DNA of 19,620 bases, taken from positions 1-19,620 of the forward strand of contig JAEMPZ010000227.1 in the NCBI GenBank assembly GCA_022759065.1, written 5' to 3'. This document shows positions 14,013-19,620 of the stretch, in pieces. The notes under the pieces are model-generated. The model saw nothing but the letters and a program-made list of their open reading frames with translations. It did not search any database and was not told the origin of the DNA. The translations under genes were made by a program, and so were the position numbers. Each line of letters begins with the position of its first letter. Positions within the stretch are counted from its first letter, which is position 1. Source of the DNA: Acidobacteriota bacterium. GTDB taxonomy: Bacteria > Acidobacteriota > UBA4820 > DSQY01.

Positions 14013-14696
14013 ATGCCCAAAGAGGTTTTGCAAGTAGGCGGAATTACGCCCTTCACCACGCTGGATTTTCCAGGAAAGCTTGCAGCAGTGTTTTTTTGCC
14101 AGGGCTGCCCCTATGCATGCCCATATTGCCACAACCCGCATCTTCGCCCTTTTTCGGCCTCAGATCTAATACCGTGGCCTAGGATCACCTCCTTTCTGAC
14201 CAGAAGGCGCGGAATGCTTGATGGGGTCGTCTTCAGCGGCGGAGAACCGACGATTCAACCGGCGCTTGTCAGCGCCTGCGAGGAAACCAGGACTATGGGT
14301 TTCAATGTCGCACTGCACACGGCCGGATCCTCGCCTAAAACGCTTGCCGCGGTCCTTCCTTTCGTAAGCTGGGTTGGCCTTGACATAAAAGCCCCTTTTG
14401 ACGCCTACGAACAAGTAACGGGAGCGCCGAGAAGCGGGGAAAAGGCAAAAGCCAGCTTGGAAATCCTTTTGTCTAGTGGCCTCCCCTATGAATGCCGAAC
14501 CACCTTCTGCGAACAGGCGCTGCCACCTGGCGAAATAATCAAGGTTGCCACCCAACTGGCCGAAATGGGGGTTAAAGACTACGCCCTCCAGGTCGGCCGC
14601 TCGATACAAGGCCAACGCCTAGCCTCGGCAAGCAATGTGAGAGCGGTCGCGCAGATAATGAAAAAACTTTTCCCCAATTTCGTACTACGTGACTGA
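14013..14696 (+). CDS. nrdG: NrdG-like radical-SAM activating enzyme
   Basis: A 227-residue radical-SAM protein of the anaerobic ribonucleotide reductase activase type. The cluster motif CPYACPYC (C32, C36, C39, CX3CX2C) follows TTLDFPGKLAAVFFCQG, and the GGEP motif (VVFSGGEPTIQ) contacts SAM. It would generate the glycyl radical on the small peptide encoded 14 bp upstream. It is somewhat longer than E. coli NrdG (about 154) and similar in size to the NrdG2/PflA-like type. The ribosome-binding site is weak (AGG just before the ATG), so translation may depend on the upstream ORF. Its stop is at the start of the next intergenic region, with no clear terminator. Confidence 0.9.
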   Translation: MPKEVLQVGGITPFTTLDFPGKLAAVFFCQGCPYACPYCHNPHLRPFSASDLIPWPRITSFLTRRRGMLDGVVFSGGEPTIQPALVSACEETRTMGFNVALHTAGSSPKTLAAVLPFVSWVGLDIKAPFDAYEQVTGAPRSGEKAKASLEILLSSGLPYECRTTFCEQALPPGEIIKVATQLAEMGVKDYALQVGRSIQGQRLASASNVRAVAQIMKKLFPNFVLRD

Positions 14697-14751
14697 GGAC
14701 ATCATACTTAGAATCAAGCCGCCACCCTGCATGAAAGACAAGGCCATTGCC

Positions 14752-14794
14752 TTGACTCTAGTGTCCGCCTGTCGTATCTTAGGGCGGAAGGAGG
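14752..14794 (+). promoter_or_regulatory. Promoter and ribosome-binding site of the ferritin-like gene
   Basis: TTGACT (14752-14757), a 17-bp spacer and TATCTT (14775-14780) form a good sigma-70-type promoter. The start would fall near 14787, right at AAGGAGG (14788-14794), so the leader is only about 12 nt. Confidence 0.55.
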
Positions 14795-14798
14795 CCAC

Positions 14799-15302
14799 AT
14801 GGGAACCAGAGGACGCGAAATAGTCGGGATGAAAGTCGGAAAGCTCTTGAACCTTCTTAACGCGGCTTATGCCAGCGAGTGGCTTGCGTACTATCAGTAC
14901 TGGCTCGGCGCCAAAATTATCAAGGGCCCAATGAAGGACGCGGTTGCCGCGGAACTGACGCTCCACGCGACCGAGGAGTTGAACCATGCAACGCTTTTGA
15001 CGACGCGCATCATCCAACTGGGCGGCACCCCCGTCGTTGACCCAAAACAATGGTTCAAGCTGAGCCCTTGCGCCTACGACGCGCCGGAGGACCCGTACGT
15101 CGTCACGATCCTCGACCAGAACATCGCTGGCGAGCAGTGCGCCATATCGGCCTACAAAAAGCTGATGGACGCGACCAAGGACAAGGACATGGTCACCTAC
15201 AATCTCGCGCTGACAATCCTTTCGCAAGAGGTCGAGCACGAGGAGGACCTTCAGAGCCTGAAGGAAGACCTTGACCTTATGGTCGCCCGGGGGCACAAGT
15301 AG
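14799..15302 (+). CDS. Ferritin-like (bacterioferritin/DPS-like) protein
   Basis: A 167-residue four-helix ferritin-like protein. Iron-ligand pattern: E27 (ASEWLAYYQYW), an ExxH pair E60/H63 (ATEELNH) in the first helix pair, and QEVEHEED in the last part as the second ExxH. The middle has GEQCAISAYKKL. It begins MGTRGREIVG, a start shared by relatives as I recall them, which supports the ATG at 14799. Proteins of this type store iron or destroy peroxide and protect anaerobes from oxygen; whether this one oxidises iron cannot be seen. It has its own promoter and stands alone, with a hairpin downstream. Confidence 0.88.
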   Translation: MGTRGREIVGMKVGKLLNLLNAAYASEWLAYYQYWLGAKIIKGPMKDAVAAELTLHATEELNHATLLTTRIIQLGGTPVVDPKQWFKLSPCAYDAPEDPYVVTILDQNIAGEQCAISAYKKLMDATKDKDMVTYNLALTILSQEVEHEEDLQSLKEDLDLMVARGHK

Positions 15303-15309
15303 AGCAAGA

Positions 15310-15353
15310 CGCGGCCATACTAATTATTTCATCTTTCATACCAAGTGGCCGCG
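15310..15353 (+). terminator. Long-loop hairpin downstream of the ferritin-like gene
   Basis: CGCGGCCA (15310-15317) and TGGCCGCG (15346-15353) are perfect 8-bp inverted arms around a 28-nt AT-rich loop, beginning 8 bp after the stop codon. The same arms occur around a 27-nt loop at 19557-19603. No U-run follows. Confidence 0.35.
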
Positions 15354-15369
15354 AAAAGATTACGATGTC

Positions 15370-15483
15370 ACCACAGATCGAAGTACCGGGGTTTCGGCGT
15401 ATCGGCGTCAGTGGCGCTTTTTCGCTCCGTTACCCCGTTACACCGTCATATCATTCCCTTCGTGCCCTTCGTGTCTTTGTGGT
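15370..15483. repeat. Small repeat region with tandem 9-mers and imperfect inverted ends
   Basis: CCCTTCGTG occurs twice in tandem (15456-15464, 15465-15473) and is followed by the degenerate TCTTTGTGG. The left end ACCACAGATCGAAG (15370-15383) is an imperfect inverted match to the right end (15467-15483). Motifs of the type ACCACAAAGACACGAAG are widespread dispersed repeats in environmental bacteria. No coding capacity is evident. Confidence 0.35.
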
Positions 15484-15505
15484 AAAAATGTTCTCTCCCC
15501 GCCTT

Positions 15506-16486
15506 CTACCACCCAAGGACGTGGGCGAACAAAAGCGGGGCGACGATGGTGGCGTCGGACTCGATGATGTACTTCGGAGTGTCTTTGCCGAGCTTGCCCC
15601 ACGTTATCTTCTCGTTGGGAACCGCGCCGGAGTATGAGCCGTAGCTCGTCGTCGAATCGGATATCTGGCAGAAGTAGCCCCAGAGCGGAATGTCGTGCAG
15701 CCCCATGTCCTGGTAGAGCATAGGCACGACGCAGATCGGGAAGTCGCCGGAAATGCCGCCCGCGATCTGGAAGAAGCCTATGCCCGGGGCCGGCAGGGAG
15801 TTCTTCCTGTACCAGTCGGAGAGGGCGATCATGTATTCGATGCCCGTCCTCACGACGTGCACGTTCTTGACGTCGCCCTTCATCACGTGGGCCGAGAACA
15901 TGTTGCCAAGCGTGGAGTCCTCCCAGCCCGGCACGAAGATGGGCAGGTTCTTTTTGGCCGCGGCCAACAGCCACGAACCTTGGGGGTCAATCTGGTAGGA
16001 CTTTTCCAGTTTGCCTGACAGCAGAAGCTCGTAGAAAAACTCGTGGGGGAAAAGGCGCCGCCCCTTGGCCTCCGCGGCCTGCCAGCCTTGAAGCACCTCG
16101 CGCTCTATGCGCCGCATCGCCTCTTCCTCGGGGATGCAGGTATCGGTGACGCGGTTGAGGTGGCGGTTAAGCAGCTCCTCCTCGTCGGAGGGGGTAAGGT
16201 CGCGGTAGTGCGGCACGCGAACGTAGTGGTCGTGGGCCACGAGGTTGAAAACGTCCTCTTCGAGGTTGGCGCCGGTGCAGCAGATGCCGTGGACTTTGTC
16301 CTTGCGGATCATCTCGGCCAGTGACAAGCCGAGCTCTGCCGTGCTCATCGCGCCGCCGAGCGTTATGAGCATCCTGCCGCCCTGGTCGAGGTGGCGCTCG
16401 TAACCCTTGGCGGCGTCCATAAGCGCCGCGGCGTTGAAATGGCGAAAGTGGTGTTCCATGAACGCTGAAATGGGCCCCTTGCTCAT
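15506..16486 (-). CDS. Deoxyhypusine-synthase-family protein
   Basis: A 326-residue bacterial homologue of deoxyhypusine synthase. Family marks include the NAD-binding GGAMSTAELGLSLAEMI region, VHGICCTGANLEEDVFNLVAHDHY, LPIFVPGWEDSTLGNMF, IAGGISGDFPICVVP and the C-terminal SYSGAVPNEKITWGKLG with K298 at the position of the substrate-imine lysine. It therefore probably moves an aminobutyl group from spermidine. Bacteria lack eIF5A, and bacterial family members are thought to make homospermidine or similar polyamines. The ATG at 16486 is chosen because AAAGGAGG lies eight bases upstream; an earlier in-frame start nine codons up has none. It converges with the ferritin-like gene. Confidence 0.9.
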   Translation of the reverse strand: MSKGPISAFMEHHFRHFNAAALMDAAKGYERHLDQGGRMLITLGGAMSTAELGLSLAEMIRKDKVHGICCTGANLEEDVFNLVAHDHYVRVPHYRDLTPSDEEELLNRHLNRVTDTCIPEEEAMRRIEREVLQGWQAAEAKGRRLFPHEFFYELLLSGKLEKSYQIDPQGSWLLAAAKKNLPIFVPGWEDSTLGNMFSAHVMKGDVKNVHVVRTGIEYMIALSDWYRKNSLPAPGIGFFQIAGGISGDFPICVVPMLYQDMGLHDIPLWGYFCQISDSTTSYGSYSGAVPNEKITWGKLGKDTPKYIIESDATIVAPLLFAHVLGW

Positions 16487-16517
16487 AACTCGAACCTCCT
16501 TTGGGCGCGGCAACTTC

Positions 16518-16530
16518 GTGCTTCAAGCAC
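16518..16530. promoter_or_regulatory. Palindrome in the leader of the DHS-family gene
   Basis: GTGCTT-c-AAGCAC is a perfect 6+6 inverted repeat about 30 bp upstream of the DHS-family start. It could be an operator or a small RNA hairpin. No partner site was found. Confidence 0.25.
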
Positions 16531-16667
16531 CGCGCAAAAACATTTTATCCTATTTTGCCCGGCCGCCGCCACTTCGGGCGAACGCCCATTTCAGCTAAAC
16601 GACCTGCTCATGGGCATTTCGGGCGCCATTGCACTTCCATCGCGCGATTGGGACGCTTCCGCCATTC

Positions 16668-16711
16668 TTGACACATCGCGGGATCAGCACCATACTTCGG
16701 TCTCAAGGAGG
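16668..16711 (+). promoter_or_regulatory. Promoter and ribosome-binding site of the amidase gene
   Basis: TTGACA (16668-16673), a 17-bp spacer and CATACT (16691-16696, 4 of 6) form the promoter. The start would be near 16703, directly before AAGGAGG (16705-16711), which is six bases upstream of the ATG at 16718. Confidence 0.5.
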
Positions 16712-16717
16712 TTATGG

Positions 16718-18403
16718 ATGGCTTACGACCTCAAGCCGGTTAAGGCCCCCCGCCTTGCTGGGGCGGCGCTACGGGTTATTGCCAGGCTCGCCGAAAGCGG
16801 CCTGGGAGGCAAGTTGCTGGGCGCAAGCCTGCTCAAGAGCGCCGGGCTTCCCATGATGCGCGAGGCCTTCACGGACGACGCGCCGTGGCCGCTTGGCGAT
16901 TCAAGGCTCGTCACGTCGCCAGCGCCCTTGGGCGCGACGGCTGACTTGGCCCCTTTGGAGCGATTGGACGCGGGCGGCCCCGCTGGCTCTTTCGCCTTCG
17001 CGACGGCGCGCGATTTCACGAGGGCTTACCTGGAAGGGCGGACGACCCCGGAAAAAGTCGCCGAGGCTGTTATCGAGGCCACGCTGGCTTCCGAAAAAGC
17101 CGAGCCTCCCCAGCGCGCAATCATCGCCCAGGACCCGAAAGATCTTCGCGCCCAGGCCAAGGCCAGCGCGGCAAGGTGGCGCGAGGGAAGGCCGCTTGGG
17201 CCGCTTGACGGCGTGCCGGTCGCCGTGAAGGACGAGGTTGACCAGGCGCCCTATCCGACGACGGTAGGCACCTCCTTCCTGCGCGAAGCGTCAAAGGCCG
17301 ACGCGGTGGCCGTCGCCAGACTTCGCGCGGCGGGAGCGCTGTTGATCGGCAAAGCCAACATGCACGAGATCGGGATCGGGGTAACCGGCGTCAACCCTCA
17401 CCACGGCGCCGCCCGCAACCCTTACGACCCCTACAGGGCGACAGGCGGCTCTTCAAGCGGGCCAGCCTCCGCCGTCGCGTCGGGCCTTTGCCCCATCGCC
17501 CTCGGCGCGGACGGCGGAGGTTCGGTACGAATCCCCGCGGCGCTTTGCGGCATCACCGGCCTCAAACCTACGTTCGGACGAGTCAGCGAAACTGGCGCCG
17601 CGCCTCTCTGCTGGACGCTCGCGCACTTGGGGCCGTTGGGCGCAACGGTGCGAGACGTGGCGCTGGCTTACGGAATCATTGCCGGTCCAGAGGAGAGCGA
17701 CCCGAACACGTCGCCGCAGCCCGTGCCGTCGCTGGATGGAATAACGGACGGGGACCTTCACGGTTTGCGCATCGGCATCTTCATGCCATGGTTCGAGGAC
17801 GCCGAACCCGACGTGGTTGACGCGTGCCGCGCCGCCGTTGAAACGCTCGTTGCCAGAGGAGCGGTCATACGCCAGATCGAGATTCCCGAGCTTCACCTCC
17901 TTCAGACGGTGCACCTGGTGGCCATCGTCAGCGAAATGGCAACCGCCCACGAGCGATACAGGGCGGCCCACGGGCGCGACTATGGCCACGATACGAGGCT
18001 GTCGCTCGCCCTGGCCAGGATGCTGTCGAACCGCGACTACGTGCATGCCCAGCGCCTGCGCACGCGCCTCTGCCGCCATTTCGATGTCGCGCTCGAGGAT
18101 GTTGACGTCATCGCCACGCCCACGACGGCTTGCACCGCGCCTCTAATCAGGCAAGACGTTCTTGATACTGGCGAATCGAACCTGGCGCAAACAACCGCGC
18201 TGATGCGCTTCGCCCAGGCCGCCAACTTGACTGGGCTGCCAGCGATTTCGGCGCCCGCCGGATACGACCGAAACGGGCTGCCGGTTGGTTTTCAGATGAT
18301 GGGCCGCAGATGGGAAGAAGCGCTGCTTCTGCGCCTGGCGCGCGTTGTTGAACACTCGGTGGCGCGCCGCGCGCCGCGGCTGCTTCACAGCGTGCTGGAA
18401 TGA
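16718..18403 (+). CDS. Amidase-signature-family hydrolase
   Basis: A 561-residue amidase with the Ser-Ser-Lys triad of the amidase-signature family: K171 (VAVKDE), S245 (GGSSSGPAS) and S269 (GADGGGSVRIPA); the spacings match fatty-acid amide hydrolase. A leading region of about 95 residues before the core (AGAALRVIARLAESGLGGKLLG) is helical and partly hydrophobic, without a signal peptide pattern, and could aid membrane contact. The substrate cannot be told. It is not GatA by context, since no gatB or gatC is adjacent, and it lies between unrelated genes with its own promoter. ATG 16718 was preferred over an upstream in-frame start at 16610 because only 16718 has a Shine-Dalgarno site and lies downstream of the promoter. 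Confidence 0.9.
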   Translation: MAYDLKPVKAPRLAGAALRVIARLAESGLGGKLLGASLLKSAGLPMMREAFTDDAPWPLGDSRLVTSPAPLGATADLAPLERLDAGGPAGSFAFATARDFTRAYLEGRTTPEKVAEAVIEATLASEKAEPPQRAIIAQDPKDLRAQAKASAARWREGRPLGPLDGVPVAVKDEVDQAPYPTTVGTSFLREASKADAVAVARLRAAGALLIGKANMHEIGIGVTGVNPHHGAARNPYDPYRATGGSSSGPASAVASGLCPIALGADGGGSVRIPAALCGITGLKPTFGRVSETGAAPLCWTLAHLGPLGATVRDVALAYGIIAGPEESDPNTSPQPVPSLDGITDGDLHGLRIGIFMPWFEDAEPDVVDACRAAVETLVARGAVIRQIEIPELHLLQTVHLVAIVSEMATAHERYRAAHGRDYGHDTRLSLALARMLSNRDYVHAQRLRTRLCRHFDVALEDVDVIATPTTACTAPLIRQDVLDTGESNLAQTTALMRFAQAANLTGLPAISAPAGYDRNGLPVGFQMMGRRWEEALLLRLARVVEHSVARRAPRLLHSVLE

Positions 18404-18449
18404 GGTTTCGGCGTGCCAGCGTTAGTTCCTTACTGGCTGCGCTTTCGCA

Positions 18450-19541
18450 TCAAAACTCCGCGCCTCGCTGCAGCTTGCTCTCGTGTTCATGGCGGTCGAG
18501 GGCCAGCTGCACGAGCTTGTCCAACAACGCCGGATAAGAAAGGCCCGTTGCCTCCCAGAGCTTCGGGTACATCGAAATCTTGGTGAAGCCGGGAAGCGTG
18601 TTGATCTCATTGACCAGCGCCGTGCCGTCCGGCTTTAGGAAAAAGTCCACCCGGCCCATGCCCTCGCATTCAAGCACCTTGAAGGCTTTGACGGCGAGGC
18701 CTCGGACGCGGTCTGAAATCCATGCCGGCAGATCGGCTGGAATCTTCAAAAGCGCTCCGTTCTCGTCAATGTACTTGGCTTCGTAGCTGTAGAATTCGTG
18801 GCAAGGAATGATCTCTCCGCACACCGAGGCCTTCGGCTCCTCGTTGCCAAGCACGGCGACCTCGATTTCACGCCCGGTGATCCCCTCTTCGATGATCGCC
18901 TTGCGGTCGAATCGCAACGCGCGCTCGACGGCCGGCGTCAAGTCCTCGCGCTTTTTAACTTTGGATATGCCTACCGACGAGCCGAGGTTGCAGGGCTTCA
19001 CGAAAAGTGGCAAGCCAAGCTCCGCCGCAATGGCGTCCAGGTCATCCTTTGTCGAGCGCACGGAGGCGAAGCGCGGCGTGGGCAGCCCAGCGTCCCGAAG
19101 CAGCCGCTTCATGACATCCTTGTCCATCCCGACGGCGGAACCGAGAACCGAGGCCCCGACAAAGGGCGAGTCCAAAAGCCTCAGCAACCCTTGCAAGGAG
19201 CCGTCCTCTCCGAATGTCCCGTGCATGATGGGGAAGAAAACATCAATGCCCTGCCTCAACAAGCCCGTATCGGGATCTCGCAACGCGAGCGCCTCGCCAG
19301 GCCTCTTTACGGGAACGACCTCGGGGGCCCCTGAGTTCAGGGCTATCAGCTTGGGGTTGGAAGCATTGAGAATGAACGACGCGTCGGCTCCCAAGCGCCA
19401 GAGGCCCTGCTTGTCAACGCCCAGAAGCACCGGCTCGTATTTTTGCCTGTCCAGCGCCTCATAGATGCTCTTTGCGGACTGTATCGAAACCTCGTGCTCG
19501 CCGCTCTTTCCACCGAAGATGATCCCCACTCGCGTTTTCAC
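18450..19541 (-). CDS. ddl: D-alanine-D-alanine ligase
   Basis: A 363-residue ATP-grasp ligase making D-Ala-D-Ala for peptidoglycan in the cytoplasm. The N-terminus has GGKSGEHEVS with E15 at the position of the catalytic glutamate of DdlB. Further marks are FPIMHGTFGEDGSLQG, LFVKPCNLGSSVGISKV, and the metal-binding GRVDFFLKPDGTALVNEINTLPGFT. The loop SYEAKYIDENG has the Tyr-Lys type found in dipeptide ligases rather than the D-lactate-type VanA enzymes. The start is GTG at 19541 with GGAGGG just upstream. It stands alone here; the other murein genes are not in view. It converges with the amidase gene, with 46 bp between them. Confidence 0.94.
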   Translation of the reverse strand: MKTRVGIIFGGKSGEHEVSIQSAKSIYEALDRQKYEPVLLGVDKQGLWRLGADASFILNASNPKLIALNSGAPEVVPVKRPGEALALRDPDTGLLRQGIDVFFPIMHGTFGEDGSLQGLLRLLDSPFVGASVLGSAVGMDKDVMKRLLRDAGLPTPRFASVRSTKDDLDAIAAELGLPLFVKPCNLGSSVGISKVKKREDLTPAVERALRFDRKAIIEEGITGREIEVAVLGNEEPKASVCGEIIPCHEFYSYEAKYIDENGALLKIPADLPAWISDRVRGLAVKAFKVLECEGMGRVDFFLKPDGTALVNEINTLPGFTKISMYPKLWEATGLSYPALLDKLVQLALDRHEHESKLQRGAEF

Positions 19542-19556
19542 CCTTGACCCTCCAAT

Positions 19557-19603
19557 CTCGCGGCCATTCCTGCCACGAGCGATGCGGCCCTTCTGGCCGC
19601 GAG
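19557..19603. repeat. 10-bp inverted repeat in the ddl leader
   Basis: CTCGCGGCCA (19557-19566) and TGGCCGCGAG (19594-19603) flank a 27-nt loop, upstream of the ddl ribosome-binding site. The inner 8 bp are identical to the arms of the hairpin at 15310-15353. It could be an operator, a leader hairpin or a dispersed palindromic element. An AT-rich stretch (19605-19616) beyond it may hold the ddl -10, but the -35 would lie outside the window. Confidence 0.4.
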
Positions 19604-19620
19604 GGATAATGATAACATGC

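Noticed and set aside
15456-15482. CRISPR array
   Set aside because: The repeats are 9-mers in direct contact with no spacers, and no cas genes are present.
16718-18403. GatA subunit of the tRNA amidotransferase
   Set aside because: No gatB or gatC is adjacent, the N-terminal region is about 95 residues longer than in GatA, and the triad alone is shared by the whole amidase-signature family.

Overview
The window reads as chromosomal DNA from a GC-rich anaerobic bacterium. Pointers are a class III (oxygen-sensitive) ribonucleotide reductase with its radical-SAM activase, a large HdrA/Qmo-type flavin and iron-sulfur complex, a sigma-54 activator with a sigma-54-type promoter, and a D-Ala-D-Ala ligase (peptidoglycan). 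The gene content resembles Desulfobacterota/Nitrospirota-like anaerobes, but I cannot place it more precisely from sequence alone. There are no transposases, phage genes, tRNAs, rRNAs or CRISPR arrays.

Left part (51-10989): a sigma-54 activator with a cysteine-bearing PAS domain (minus strand) faces an eleven-gene plus-strand cluster (1719-10942). The cluster order is: small CxxC protein, TusA-like sulfur carrier, MvhD-like iron-sulfur protein, giant HdrA with an inserted GltD/NfnB-like NAD(P)H module, second HdrA, small winged-helix-like protein, QmoC-like membrane subunit (HdrC + cytochrome b), two tandem DsrE-like proteins, a cytidylate-kinase-like protein with a possible BON-like tail, and a DsrE2-like protein. 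No HdrB and no sulfate-activation gene is present. The set suggests a membrane complex linking quinone, NAD(P)H and protein-bound sulfur. A GG-N10-GC element (1668-1683) lies just upstream of the first gene, and a perfect palindrome about 180 bp farther up could be the activator site.

Middle part (11042-14696): a small unrecognised gene is followed by an anaerobic ribonucleotide reductase locus. Its promoter carries two NrdR-box-like 16-mers exactly 31 bp apart, and its leader is a cobalamin riboswitch. The reductase is split: the 682-residue large part ends after the zinc-binding cysteines, and the glycyl-radical segment is a separate 71-residue ORF with its own ribosome-binding site, followed by the NrdG-like activase.

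Right part (14697-19620): independent genes, each with its own signals: a ferritin-like protein, a deoxyhypusine-synthase-family protein (minus), an amidase-signature enzyme and a D-alanine-D-alanine ligase (minus). The gap 15303-15505 holds a hairpin and a small repeat region. No gene-free stretch exceeds 300 bp; the longest (11392-11685) is filled by promoter and riboswitch.
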